Assembly (NCBI RefSeq): GCF_008831285.2
Contig: NC_045149.1
Coordinates: 7,156,417 to 7,220,416, forward strand
Source: Nymphaea colorata
Lineage: Eukaryota; Streptophyta; Magnoliopsida; Nymphaeales; Nymphaeaceae
Reading direction: 5' to 3'
DNA: 64,000 nucleotides
The notes beneath the pieces were generated by a model. That model saw nothing but the letters and a program-made list of their open reading frames with translations. It made no database searches and was not told where the DNA came from. The position numbers and the translations under genes are program-made. Positions 48,561-60,767 of the stretch are shown here, piece by piece (positions within the stretch are counted from its first letter, which is position 1; the number at the start of each line of letters is the position of its first letter).

Positions 48561-48834
48561 TTTCATGAATTTATATTAAAAGCTAGGTTAATCAATAATC
48601 TTACATAAGTTGTTGTCCTGCTTAAAACTTTATTGAGCACGCAATTTGTCGTTGAGACCATCACATCCTGACGATATTTGGCTCACCCAAGTGATGATGA
48701 AGTGGTCCTAATTCCAAACTAGGGGCGCAAACACCTCGTTAAGTGTAGTTTCTAATTAATGTCTGGTTTGTTCTTTCCATTTAACTTGGATCGATTTAGG
48801 TTAGTTACTAACTTGAGTTTTACGTTTACATTTT

Positions 48835-49180
48835 GGGATGTCAATATATCCGACTTTAAATTAGATGTCTGATCAAACTGATCCGAAAAAATTGGGTATG
48901 AAAAAAAAAATTAATATCTGATTAAGAAATCAGATTGGATTCACATTCAGTAAATGCCATCCGATCAGATTCATTTTTGAACAAACATCCTGCATTTAAT
49001 GCTATTAAATTTTGAAAATTGGCAAAATCTGGTTCAAAATTCGGATTCGGATTGTAAAATTGGATTCCAGATTCGGGTATGACTTTTCTTTATTTGAATT
49101 TGAATACGTCAATATCTGAAAAAAAACGGATATGATTAAGGATATCATCCGATCTGGATCTGGTCCACTGACATTCCTAT
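48835..49180. repeat. GGATTCGAATCC-type degenerate element, copy 1
   Basis: Begins GGGATGTCAATATATC and ends CACTGACATTCCTAT, i.e. inverted ends around a core of ATCCGATC, AATTCGGATTCGG and TTTGAATTTGAATACG words. An inverse-orientation relative is at 50505-50945. Confidence 0.6.
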
Positions 49181-49279
49181 GTACATTGCTGCCATGTTTG
49201 ATAAGTAAGGTGATCTGATTCTAACTTTGTTTGAGAAAAAAGCATAGTAATATACATGCACCCCATTATTTTCCCTATA

Positions 49280-49500
49280 TAAACATGAGCCGAGTCGAGT
49301 CGAGCTTAAGCTCGGAGAGATCGACTTGTTTAAGCTTGTTTTTATCAACTTCCCATTTAAACCTAGATTAAACAAGCAAACTCGGGTTCAATTGAGTCAA
49401 GTTCGAACTCGGCTAGTTTACAATGGAGTCAAGCTCCAATCAAGTTTAACCAAGGCCGAGCTGACCTAGGTTCGACTCGTTGTTGTACAGTCCTAGTGTC
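49280..49500. repeat. GAGCTCGA-type degenerate repeat, copy 2
   Basis: Starts CATGAGCCGAGTCGAGTCG and ends GTTCGACTCGTTGTTGTACA; the right end matches that of the copy at 56870-57255 (CGTTGTGCAGCCCTA). Confidence 0.65.
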
Positions 49501-50504
49501 CGAACCAGGTAAACCATCTCCAAAATTTTGTTATTGAAACAACATAAATATTTCTTCTTATTTATTTTTCTCTTTGTAGATGTTGTGCAGGTCGTCTCGA
49601 AATTTGGACGTGAGGATCTAAATTTCTCTTCTATCTCTTCTATCCTCAGACACGAAAGCTTATCAATTTTATGGCATAAATCTATAAGTCAATATGCCTT
49701 CTAATTGATGAATATTCGCGCATTAGTTTAATTCTTTGCTTCCCTTTCAAGTTCAATTACATATCATTTTTCCAAAAGTTAGAAAATTTCGATTTCGCTT
49801 GTTAACGATTCCATTGACTTCACTTGCTTGACGATAACTGTACATGAACAGAGCTGACTTCTGGGTGTTTACTTGTTATTATAATCTTAATCGTGATTTT
49901 CTCAAATGGATATTCCAAATTGTGGCTTTAAATAACTTTGTTGGGAGTTAAATAGCTTGCTAATTAGATTATTTTGATGAAGGTTGACTGATTATCTTGT
50001 TTATGATCATGATTTTGCATAACCGCGAATATTGTCATCGAAAGAATCGAGATTTATCTAATAAGCACGCTTAAGTATTTAACAATTCTTATAAATTGGT
50101 AGCGTTTGCTTGTTCGATCAAAGGTAGGCTTTTACTAATCCAGTTTTGATCATCATTCAAACACGCCTTAAGCATGGTTTCGGAATTTTGCCTCCAAAAT
50201 GACATTTAAGGGTATTACCTAGATTTTGCCTCGTTCATAAAACATATAAAATCATAATCTTATGTTAACTCATTTAGACGCATAAATGAAACGATAACCA
50301 GTGACAAAATTTAGTTTGTTGGTTTTTTTTTTTTTTCAACCCTAATGAACTTTTTTATACAACTAAATTAGCATACTGAATTATGAGTGGATTTCTATGT
50401 TTGGAGTAGTGGAACAAGATTCTATGTTTTCACCCTCCGTTTACAAAGGCAAGAGAACCTCATAAAATTACAAGTTTCAGTATGTCTCATGCATAATCGG
50501 TAAG

Positions 50505-50945
50505 GATGTCAACAGATCGGATTCAGGTCGAATATATCTTTAATCATATCCACTTTTTCGAATACTCACATATTTGGATTTGAATTCAAATAAAAAAAAA
50601 GTCATATCTGAATCCGAATCCAAAATTTGATTGTACAATCCGAATCCGATCCGAATTCAATTTTTATATTTATATCTGAATCCAAATCCGAAATTTGAAC
50701 TAGATTTTACCAATTTTCAAAATTTAGTAGCATTAGATACAAGATATTTGTCTAAAAAGGAATCAGATACGAATCCATATCTGAATCTTATCAAACATTT
50801 ATGTATATCTGAGTTCGATCAGATTCCATTTATTAAATCCGAACCCGATCCAATTTCTTAATCAAATATTAATTTTTTTTTCATATCTGATTTTTCGGAT
50901 CGGTTCGAGCAGATATCCGATTCAAATCAGATATATTGACATCCC
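50505..50945. repeat. GGATTCGAATCC-type degenerate element, copy 2
   Basis: Begins GGATGTCAACAGATCGGATT and ends CAGATATATTGACATCCC; opposite orientation to 48835-49180. Internal shared stretches include the TTACCAATTTTCAAAATTTA area and ATTAATTTTTTTTTCATATC. Confidence 0.65.
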
Positions 50946-50952
50946 TAATAAT

Positions 50953-51075
50953 AGGGATGCAAAGTTAAGGCACCGAACGCGGGCCCAATATTTCATATGA
51001 ATGAGTTGAAGGGCTAGGATTGCGGCCTTCTTGTTGGATCATATGATGAAATGCTCCTTCTACTCAACCAACCAT
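50953..51075 (+). mobile_element. SINE-like family, diverged copy
   Basis: Shares GTTGAAGGGCTAGG and GGATCATATGATGAAATGCTC...CTACTCAACCA with the 3' part of the elements at 6977 and 9887. Confidence 0.35.
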
Positions 51076-51542
51076 AGTTTTAATGCTTTTGACTAAAGTG
51101 ATCGACACATTTAACCATAATAAATATCAAGTTTATTTTTCATTGGATGTCAATTCCAACGCCTCTTATTTGTATAAAATTAATCTGTTTTTTATCCTTG
51201 GCTTCCATCTTTTTCCCTTAGATTCGCTTTTGCTTACATAATCTTCTATAAACATATCTTGCTTTTCAATTCATGGATTATTTTTTCCAGGTACTTTGCT
51301 TCCTCCCTGGGTTCCACTTGTTGAATTGCTTTTTAATTCCGTTCCTTACGTATCTTGCTAGAATTGGTCTGATTTATTTATATCTTCGTTAATGTGTGGA
51401 TGAACTGGAATTGGAGGCTTTTTCAAATTTCATGTTTGGATGAGAAGCTTTCCTCCTTCCCCAATCAATCCAAAAAACAGTTGAGTTACAATAAATCTAA
51501 AAGGTGTGATTAACATCGTAAATGATTTCATTTGCTCTTAAG

Positions 51543-52075
51543 TATGGGTGAACACGAGCCGAGTCCAGCCCGAGTTCAGTCAGCTCGAGCTTGGCTCGAT
51601 TAATAAAACATCGAGCTCAAGAATAGCTCGACAGAAGCAGCTTGAGCTTAACTCTGCAGTTACGTGTTGAGCTCGAACTCGACTCAATTAAAGCTCGACA
51701 AATTCGTTTGGATAGATTTGATATTTATCGTTACGTGTTGATCTCGAGCTCAACTCGATTAAGGCTCGACAAATTCGTTTGAATAAAATTGATATCTATC
51801 GTTACGTGTTGAGCTCGAGCTCAACTCGAATAAGGCTCGACAAATTCATTTGAATAGAATTGATATTTTATCATTACATGTTGAACTCGACTCAATTATG
51901 ACTCGAAAAACTCGTAAGCTCGTTTGAATATAGACTTGATTAAGGCTCGAGCTCGACTTGACAGTTACGTTTTGAGCTCGAACTCAACTCGAATATTTGA
52001 ACCATTCGACTCGTGAACTCGAGCTCGACTTATTAAGCAAATGACTCGACTCGAGCTCGACTCGTCGTTCATCCC
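51543..52075. repeat. GAGCTCGA-type degenerate element, copy 3, with inverted ends
   Basis: The left end GGGTGAACACGAGCCGAGTC and the right end GACTCGTCGTTCATCCC are imperfect inverted repeats. The interior is almost wholly CTCGAGCTC/GAGCTCGA wording and includes the tandem repeat at 51661-51900. Confidence 0.7.
51661..51900. repeat. 71-72-bp tandem repeat, about 3.4 units
   Basis: Units start TACGTGTTGA at 51661, 51732 and 51803 and TACATGTTGA at 51875. Each holds GACAAATTCGTTTG (or TTCATTTG) and GATATTTATCGT. Confidence 0.9.
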
Positions 52076-52333
52076 GACTCTTAAGGTTTAGGGCTGCTTC
52101 CATTGTCTCCAACGATGAACTTCTAGTGTTATGTTATTGACATATTTCTCGATACGAGGCTATATAGACCAACCGTATATTTTTGTGAAGTGTTCAGGCC
52201 CAAATACTATTTGGTGTGTGAACTAGTGCGCTATTCATCTCAGTCTCACTTGAAAGATAGTAAAATGTTGGAAGGAGTACCTAGTTGAACGCCGAAAACC
52301 GCATAAACTCTTTATCGCATTAATACACTGGGC

Positions 52334-52882
52334 TCCAGTGGTCGAGCCATTTGGGGGACTCTGTGAGCCTTTATTTTTAAAGGGGCTTATTCAAGCATTT
52401 ATCCTTATATATATGCTCCGTCAAATATGAGTATTTGCTATGTCACACGGACACGGCAAAATAGGCCACGTATCGGTGTCAACACTCCGACACCTGGATA
52501 CCGACACTTGGACACGACAAGATACGTTTTGGATCGAGTCTGGGTGAGACCCGATCCAAACCACTTTACTAACCCGACATTCTTTGTTTTGTTTGAGACT
52601 TTCTTCATGAACAATGTTTTGTTTGAGAATCTGAGACTTTCTTTCTTATGACTTATGAGATTGTAAGAGTGAATTATTAATTTAATGTTTTTTTTATTTT
52701 ATTATCCTTTTTATTTTTTTTGAATATAAAATTCACCGTATTCGTGTATCTTAAAATTTTAAAAATTGTCGTATCCGCGTACTCGTAACCATACCCATAA
52801 GATACCTGTACCCGTATCTGTGTGACATAGAGTATTTGTAAACGAGTGTCCCTCCAACTAATTTGTTTGGCTCCGCCACTAC
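52334..52882. mobile_element. hAT-like MITE with a nested element
   Basis: Left CAGTGGTCGAGCCATTTGG and right TTTGGCTCCGCCACTACTG are inverted and resemble the CAGTGGCGGAGCCA ends seen in plant hAT-type elements. A clear 8-bp target duplication is not visible. The interior holds the separate element at 52430-52835. Confidence 0.5.
52430..52835. mobile_element. MITE with GTATTTGCTATGTCACACGG ends
   Basis: Left AGTATTTGCTATGTCACACG and right GTGTGACATAGAGTATTTG are inverted repeats of about 20-25 bases; the interior has GACACGGC, CCGACACC and GTATCCGCGTAC wording. Nested within 52334-52882. Confidence 0.65.
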
Positions 52883-52889
52883 TGAGCCG

Positions 52890-55200
52890 ACCAACTTACG
52901 AAAGGCAAAATATGAGGGTCAAACTTTCCGGTCTAGATATTAAATTGGATGCGGGCGGTGACCGGGTCGCACTCCCATTCGTCATCCACATTCTTCTTTT
53001 TAGGTATGGTTTTCAAAAAGCCCATTTAAAACACGTTCCTTGGAGGTGGGTCCTAAAAAAAATATTTTATTTTAGTGTTCTTTGGCAGCAAAGCTCTAAA
53101 AAATGTGTATTTTTAAAATTTTTTAATGATCATTTCTAAAATAAGTAACCTGTATTTTAAAGCCGTAGACTTTGTTTGTTATTGGTTTAAAATGTGCCAT
53201 GCGCACGGTCACTTCCGGCCAAGATAAGCCGCCGCCACCAATTACCTTTAAATCTTTTAAGTAAAAAGCCTTTCTACTTGCACTAATATTTTTCAGGTGG
53301 GTGAAGTAGCACTTTTGCTTTTGCATAGGTCTGAATTTTCGAGCATTACTTTTCGTCGACTAAAACTTTTAGAAGTTAAATGTTCGATAAACAGTTTAAG
53401 ATTTTTTTTTTTTGATATTACCATTTACTTTTTCAAACATATTCCTCAATATTTTTTGCCGGTTCTCAACAGATTCATCTGAATGAATGGAATTGGGTAG
53501 GTACTGTAAAGATCATTTCTTTTCTTCTTTTTTTTTTTTTACAAAAATGACTTTTAGTGTTCATAAACACATTAAAAGGTTGATATTTGTTTAAAATACC
53601 TTTTAAGCTTTATCTTATTTATTTATATGTGTGTGTGCGCGTGTTTGAATGGATTTGGTAGCTACGGGAGTTTTAGTAACGGTTTCAACGTTGTAGTTTT
53701 CAATTAATTTGGCGGCGACGCGCTGAACACGGTGTCCGTTGAGCATGGACCGGCTTTTCAACGTCCAATTCCGACACGCCGGCGGTGCATTTTGAAGGGT
53801 TTCTATGAACCAAACCACAGCCCACAGTTTCAACAATCCTTGCATTGCGTCCAAAGCTGTATTGCTCTAAAGCATGGAAAATATCCTTCATATATACTTT
53901 ATATTCTCATCGAATCATCGAATATGCAAGGTATGTACCCCGACACATAAGAAAAAAAAAAAACGTAATAGGAAGCAGTTATACTGCAAATAGTAACTTT
54001 TAAGCAGCAACCAACGTCTAAAAAAATAAATGACTAAAAAGCATCACATGGGTTTGTGTGGGCATTTGCCTACCTAAGCCCACATGTGCTGCTCCGATTT
54101 ATTGGACAGGTGTTTTGTTATCTATCTAGTTGACAGGTGTACTGCTTTCTGTCTAAATCTCCAATTAGTTCTGCACCCTAAGGTAGGGAGAAAGAAGATG
54201 GACTTCTGCCTCCTCGTGGTTTCTTTCGAAAGAATGCACAACAAAATCGATCATTCATTTGGAATGAGAACATTTCATGATAAATGATGGGACCACATAG
54301 AAGTTTCTCCCCCGGTGACATGTGTTATGAGGAATCTATGGGCGGAGGAGGGGGTTTGCGTGATCCCTAGCCTCACCTTATTTTTTTTTTTAAATTACAT
54401 GTAAATTTTTAAAAAATCACAAAAATTTTAAAGATTGATATTTTGGTTCGAAAAATTAAAAACTTTAATTCGAGTGATATTGATATGACATTTCCTCAGT
54501 TTTTTTTAAAATAAAAGTTACCATATAAAATTTCATTTGGAACTCAATTTTAGAAATGAAAAGAATTCCAGCATCTATCTTTATCGATGCGAATGGCAAT
54601 TGACAACCGCATAATCAAGAGCATCCACTATACATATAAAGATCATTTTTTTCCCTTAATTTAAAACCTATACGTATATGTATAAACTTAAATTTCTAGA
54701 TTCTCAGCTGATATTAGGACAAGAGTGCAGAAAAGCCTTGAAAAATAAAAAGAAGAGCAGGATGAGAACGCTTAGTCATAGAGACACAGATCTCCAAAAA
54801 GACAGAAAGCAACAGGAAACTTTTGCGTCTTCTGATCACTCCCCAGAAGTTTGTCGGAAAAGATCTGCGGCTACAGTTGTGAACACGACGCAAATGGCCA
54901 TCCACAATCCACATGAGTCGGGAAAAGGAAGAACAACTTAACCAGAAGGCAGCCGCATCGCCGGAGAAACAACTCCGGCGGTTTCAGGTATTAATCAATG
55001 CATTAATGGGGTCGGAAAGTCAGGGAGGTTGGCAGGCGACAAGAACTCGAGTCAAATCTTCTTCATAAAAGATCGGTCAGCGGTGCGGGGGCAGACGAGA
55101 CGACCATTCCCCACTCCCCATTGTTATCATAATCTGATTGGGCACTAAAACAGTTCCATCGACCCCATCAATCGCTTTGAATCCACAAAGATTATTGCCA
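52890..55200. repeat. Old tandem duplication, block Y1
   Basis: Matches 57290-59770 in order: the GGCAAAATATG-GGGT part (52903 and 57318), GTAGACTT-GTTT (53165 and 57545), GCGGTGCATTTTGAAGG (53781 and 58532), CAGCCCACAGT (53818 and 58573), GTCGGAAAAGATCTGCGGC (54853 and 59439) and GGCAGGCGACAAGAAC (55033 and 59630). Opposite each Y block the minus strand keeps VFTTVA-DLFRQ-SGE and VLVAC words, hinting at decayed exons. Confidence 0.6.
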
Positions 55201-55349
55201 TTTTAATATAACTGGTATACGACACACTTCTTCCCTTGCTTCTTATAAATAATTTATAAAAATAACTTACCAAAGATGTTGAGAGATGTTTCTATGAAGC
55301 ATAAGTCGCATGAATAGTTTCTATTTTAGATTTTTCCGGCACGAGGATA

Positions 55350-56110
55350 TTAAATATAACGTTGATCAATAATATTATGATAGAACTTTACTGAGCTGCC
55401 AACAGCTTGTAATGGCTACTATCACATCATGACGTCTCCAAGAAATATTTAGCCGACCCAAGTGATGAAAACGATTCTTATTCTTCCAAACGAGGGGCGC
55501 AAACAACTGGTTAAATGAAGTTGCTAAAAATCTATGATTTATATTTGCTTACCAAGTTATATTTCGGATCGTGTTTGATCAGTGAGAGGATCTCATTATC
55601 ATTTCCCTTGAGATTTATTAAAAAAAAAAAAACTTGCTTGTTATTATAAAATACGGGAAATTAGATATTAAAGACTAATTGTTGAAATAGCTTAAAAGAC
55701 AATTTTTTCTATTTATCTCCTCATTAAATGTCCAATAATATTATTTTTAGGTGAGTATGAGGAATACGGTCTATGAAAACAGCTCAAGCCTCCACTCAAC
55801 CTCTTGTCTTTTTGAAAACTTAGTCTTGCGGTAGACGCTTGCGCAAACCCTTGTACTAGATTAATTTGGAGCCTTATGAACGCCAAAATGTCATACTAAT
55901 TTTGTGGCAAAATCCAGGCTTCTAATTGAAGAACATAAGCTTGCATTGTTTTCAATCCTTTGTTTGCCTTTCAAGCTTAATTTCTTACAATTTTTTTGGA
56001 AAATTGATTGATTGTCTAGTTGATTACCATCTTTATTGACTCCTGACTTGCTTGACGCAATGTACCAAATGGGTTGACTTGTGGGCGTTTTAATCATGAT
56101 TTAATGGTAG
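55350..56110. repeat. Old tandem duplication, block X2
   Basis: Counterpart of 48570-49900; see the matched landmarks given for that block. The order X1-Y1-X2-Y2 points to one tandem duplication of a unit of several kilobases, later enlarged by insertions. Confidence 0.55.
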
Positions 56111-56189
56111 TCGGCAAGAATATCCTCGACGGTCAACATCAAATTTGTTATTATTTCGATATGTTTTGCCCTCGAAGCCAACCCAAGGT

Positions 56190-56332
56190 TAGTTGTTTCT
56201 AGGTCCTAGGATGAAGCACAATTTTCTCTTGTGAGGGGGTTGAATTTTCTCTTGTGAGGGGGTTGAGGGGAAGGGTCGTAGGTTTGGCTTTTTTGTTAGA
56301 CAGTAGGATGAAATACTCTTTTTGCTCGCCCC
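56190..56332 (+). mobile_element. SINE-like family, diverged copy
   Basis: Ends GTAGGATGAAATACTC, then TTTTTGCTCGCCCCC, like the elements at 6977 and 9887. Contains a 24-base direct duplication of TTTTCTCTTGTGAGGGGGTT. Confidence 0.45.
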
Positions 56333-56454
56333 CATTATAATAAAAACACGATTTTGTCCAACTACATGCCAATTACAACTAAATTTTATGTTTTTGCTCC
56401 AAATTTCAACTACATACCAGATTCCTGAACTTTATGTGTTAGTTTTCGCAAAGG

Positions 56455-56530
56455 GCTGAGTGCTGCTGAGATTTGAATCAGCGATTGCTGCATACCAGCC
56501 ATTGGTCCAACCAGTTGCGCCAAAGCAGAT
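56455..56530 (-). mobile_element. tRNA-like sequence (SINE head or tRNA pseudogene)
   Basis: On the minus strand TGGCGCAACTGGTTGG (A-box-like, 56507-56522) and GATTCAAATCTC (B-box-like, 56468-56479) are about 30 bases apart. The cloverleaf is not complete, so no tRNA gene is called. Confidence 0.4.
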
Positions 56531-56869
56531 TTGATACTTTGCCGGAGCTCCATGTGTCGAACCCCCTACAAGACACGTGTTCTCCTAGGCAAAGAGTGAC
56601 GCGGAAGGTCCATGGACCATCGCCTACCCATGTGACTTGTCTAACCATGTGACTTGCCTATGCATGGGAGCCCGTGGCCGAGTGGGACATATTTAGCTAA
56701 GAGGCACTCAATATATATTTAAGGGGCAATATGTAAAAATTTAAGGGTAACCAATATGTAGATAAGAGATTTTCATTAGGTTGTGTGGGCAGTTGCCCAC
56801 ACATATCCACATATAATTCTGTCCCTACCCAAGCTTGTCAGCGTGGTGCTCCCAGTCTCGAGAATACCC

Positions 56870-57255
56870 ACTAACGTTACACACGAGCCGAGTCGAGCTC
56901 CAATTGGGCCAGCTCGATTCGACTTAGAAAACTCCAACCGAGTTTGATAGAACAACCTCAATCTTGACTCGTCAATACAATCCCGAGCTTGAACTCGACC
57001 CGTTTTAACTTGTTTAACTCGTTTATGTTAAGCATGTCTCATTTGTTTTGAGTCATTTAACTGATTAACTCATACAATTGCTACTCGTTTAGTTATTTTG
57101 TTATTATAATTCAATACATATTGTGTAGTCGAGCTGTGTCCAGTTTAAACGAGTCAGTTCTTATAACTCAAACTCAGCTCGTTTAACATTTCAAACAAGT
57201 CAAGCTTTAACGAGTGAGTTCGAGTCAAGTTGAGCTGGCTGGATTCGTTGTGCAG
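56870..57255. repeat. GAGCTCGA-type degenerate element, copy 4
   Basis: Left CACACGAGCCGAGTCGAGC and right GGATTCGTTGTGCAGCCCTA. Interior of GACTCGTC, GAGCTTGAACTCGACC and CGTTTAACTCG words. Confidence 0.65.
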
Positions 57256-57289
57256 CCCTACCATAGCGCTCTTTGCTAAGCTCTGGCAA

Positions 57290-57431
57290 TCGGGTCCAGT
57301 CCGTCAACAGCCCATGGGCAAAATATCCGGGTTTGGATTTTAGATTGGAGGTGGGCAGTTGGTCCATTTCAGGTAAGTCCTACGTGCCTTCCTCATCCAC
57401 ACCCTTCCTTACACGTGTGGTTTGCGATTCT

Positions 57432-57466
<35 letters not shown>

Positions 57467-59770
57467 TTCATGTTAGGCTAAAAAATATATTTTTTTGACT
57501 TTTTTGGTTATTTCCAAAATAAATAAAAGATTATTTTAAAGTGGTAGACTTAGTTTCGGTTTTTCTAAGCTGTCATACTTAAGGGGAGCTTGTTTAAATC
57601 TTTAAAAAAAAAATGAACTTGCGTAAAGTACAATTAATTTTGAAATCAGCACTACCAATTTCAATTAAGTTCGAGTTCAAGACTGCCAGTTGGCATAGGC
57701 CACTCCAGTTCTAGAGTTTTGATTAAAAAAACTGTTTTTATACATAAAAATCACAAAAAAATTATTTTTATTAAGTGATAAATATTTAGCATGTGAGAAA
57801 TTGATTTAGGGAAAAGGAAGTCTGGACATTTAAAAAGTGGCTTCTTTGTACTATAACACTGAATTTTAAAAAGATTATAAAAAAGCATTTGAATGAGCAA
57901 ATAACTAATTACTTCTCCACTTTTTAAACTCACAAAATAGATTATCTCACTTATGAGTGAAATCCTCTAGAGACTTCCTATAGACAAAAAAAGATACTGA
58001 TTTTTTATATTTTTAAAGACAAAAAATATGTTTCGTCTACTAAAAGAAGAATGATTTTTTAGAAGTCTCGCCATCACTTTATATTATTCTTTTGTAATTT
58101 TTTACATTTCTTTGTGCTCAAGGACTATTTTATTAGGAAAAAGCACCTGATCTTTGTACAAATGGCAAATTACTGCTCAATTCTTCGAAGCTAACGAATA
58201 GACATTTAAATTGTGAGAGAAATTCACAAGCAACCTCCTATTGAGGAAAAACATTAATTTTTGAAATAATATTTTATGCCAATTGTTTTTAATTTTTCTA
58301 AAAGGTTGATCGCTTATTTGTTATTGTTTGCCCAAACATTAAGAACCCTTTTGTAACTTCTTCGAAAAAAAAATTATCGGTGACATCAAGGCAGTCATAT
58401 AACAACTTTTTTTGTTTTTGTTTTTTTTTATCTTCTTCTTATTTTTTTTTCCCATTTAAAATTTTTATCGATCAAGCACGTTTAGTAGCAATTCGAATTT
58501 TTACGGAATCTTATACATTCGGTTCCACGCAAGCGGTGCACTTTTGAAGGATTTTCATGGTTCCACAACAGGCCAGCCCACAGTATTTTAATAATTTAAT
58601 TTAAAAGGTTGTACGCCTTTGAAGAAAGTTGGAAAATTGCAACGATTTAATAAAAAAAAATCTATCAAAATGATCATACTTTACATTCATTTTATGAATA
58701 TGAATATGAGGATTTGATTTCAAAAGGGCTGGTGCCATTGGGTTGGGTAGATGATCCGCCTTTTATTTCGACTCTACATAGCACTGCAAATGATGCTACG
58801 CATCGGTAGATGCAAGTTAAAGTATCGCAAGCAAAGCTGAATGGTGTACCGCTGCTATCGCTGACACCGACGCAGCCCAAGACCTCGGAAGCAGGGGGAA
58901 TGGGGGGCCTTACTTGGTGGTGGGGATACACTTCTCGCTCACCCAAAAAGTAAAGGGGCGTTTGAGTGGAATTGAAAATATGTTTCTGAAAATATATTTC
59001 TTAAAAAAAATGAATGGGGAAACCAATTCCCTTTGAATTTTGTAGACATTCTCGCAAAACATTACAAATTATCTGTTTTGAGGAGAGTAGTGTACTTGGT
59101 TGAACGGGAGAAAATAAAAACCCAATAATCAGTTTGATTTTTACGGACATTACTCTATTGTTCTCCGCAAATGATGGATGGACAATATCTTAATTGATGG
59201 ATATCCCGTTCCTGATCTTAAAGCAATCTTTATACCTCGCAGAAGAAAAAGAAAACCAACTTTTAACAAATTGCTATTACAGACATAAACTTGAGTTTCT
59301 GACTCTCCCACTGTCAAGACTATACATGAAAGCTCCAAGAATAACAGAATGTCAGGATAATGACGATGCTTCTGGAGACATTAATCTCCAGAGAAACAAA
59401 ATGCATTGGCAATCTTCTGTTCACTCACCGGAACTCTGTCTGAAAAGATCTGTGGCTACAGTTGTGAAAACGCAGAACACGAGCAGAACTAGATCATTTA
59501 CGTGAGTGATCAGGACACAAAATTAATATAAGCTAATGGAAAGGCTGCCATGGCGGGGCAACACCAACTCTGGCAATTTGGGTTATTGATTTAATGCATG
59601 CATTAATGGATTCAGGAAGTCCGTGAAGCAGGCAAGCGACAAGAACACAAGTCACAGTTTTCTTCACAATAAGATAAGAACGTCTGCTGGGCCAGGCGCG
59701 ACTCGCCCTCTCCTCCATGTTATCTGAATCCGATTCTGAGTTCAATCCGGCAGCAGAACAGCTCTATCTA
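57290..59770. repeat. Old tandem duplication, block Y2
   Basis: Counterpart of 52890-55200. On the minus strand 59533-59745 is an open frame of 70 codons (MNSESDSDNMEERASRAW, later KKTVTCVLVACLLHGLPESI), and 59440-59500 encodes VFTTVATDLFRQSSGE before a stop. The same two words exist, more broken, in Y1. They may be two exons of a lost gene; I do not recognise it. Confidence 0.55.
57431..57468. repeat. (TTTA)n microsatellite
   Basis: Nine to ten TTTA units. Confidence 0.95.
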
Positions 59771-59771
59771 T

Positions 59772-59774
<3 letters not shown>

Positions 59775-59813
<39 letters not shown>
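59775..59813. repeat. TA microsatellite
   Basis: About 19 TA units. Confidence 0.95.
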
Positions 59814-59815
<2 letters not shown>

Positions 59816-60366
59816 CACAGATAAGCTGTTACACCTGAAAAAAAAAAGTTTCATATATGTACTGTAAAGACTATAATGCTCATTTATCAAAAAACATGCG
59901 TCGCCATGGCATGCACCACTTAGCTGAAAGAACTTTCAAGATACTGAATACTAGATCTATCTCTATCAATACTCCCCCTCAAGTCGGTGTAAAAATTTAT
60001 ACATCTCCAATTGTTGATAGAAATTTGATGTTAAACTTCGCTTAAAGGTTTAGTAATTAACACAATCAACATGCTTTTTAGAACTTTCGTATGCAAGGGG
60101 TTCAGATTTTTCAATTTGAATCGTGCCTCGGACATAATGACAACCAATTTTTATATGCTTGTTTGCTTGGTTCTCTTATGGGATACCGAGTTTGTAGCAA
60201 GTGACTGCTTTATTGACACATTACATGAAGTAGAAAAGTTTAACTTATAATCTAATTTCCCTTGTAAGAGTCTTAACCCAAGTAAGTCTTAACCCAAGTA
60301 AGTTCACTAAATCTATATATAACTCCTTGTTTCCCTTGGAAGAGTCTTAACCCTCAATGTGATTCT

Positions 60367-60767
60367 TATTGTCACAAAAAACAAGTATTTTTTTTTAAAC
60401 TAAAAAAAATGCGATAAATTAAATGGCAGTTTAGATTTTTAAAAAAGCATTTTTTGAAAAAAAAAACGTTAAAAATGAAAAAATGCGTCTTTAACACGTT
60501 TTTAATGCGTTTTTTACTTTTTTCACTTTTTTTATTTTTTTTAGTTTTTTACTGCCAAACAGTTTTTTTTTTCATTTTCTATTTTTTATTTGTTGCAAAT
60601 CTTGATGTTTGTTTTATTAGTTTCTCACTTACTTTATTTTTCTTATATTTTTAGTTTTTTTTTTAATTTACTATATTTTTTACTTTTTTTCGTTTATTTA
60701 AGTTTATCGTACTATACCCGAGAAAAACCTAGTTGTTTAAAACTTTGAGAAGTTATTTGTAACTATG
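60367..60767. mobile_element. MITE with CATAGTCACAAA ends, copy 2
   Basis: Diverged copy of 25294-25650: shared GCGATAAATTAA, CAAACAGTTTTTTTT, ATTTTCTATTTTTTATTTG and ATACCCGAGAAAAACCT. Ends are TATTGTCACAAA and TTTGTAACTATG. A run of TTTTT/CTTTT gives a false hydrophobic frame at 60454-60654. Confidence 0.7.

Larger units (their letters stand above)
48570..49900. repeat. Old tandem duplication, block X1
   Basis: Parts match 55350-56110: CATCACATC-TGACG (48660 and 55423), CCAAGTGATGA (48689 and 55458), GAGGGGCGCAAACA (48719 and 55491), TTCTAATTGA-GAA (49700 and 55920), TTTGCTTCCCTTTCAAG (49735 and 55960) and TTGCTTGACG (49825 and 56046). Confidence 0.55.

Noticed and set aside
60454-60654. 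Hydrophobic 66-codon frame like a membrane peptide
   Set aside because: It is the T-rich interior of the MITE at 60367-60767.
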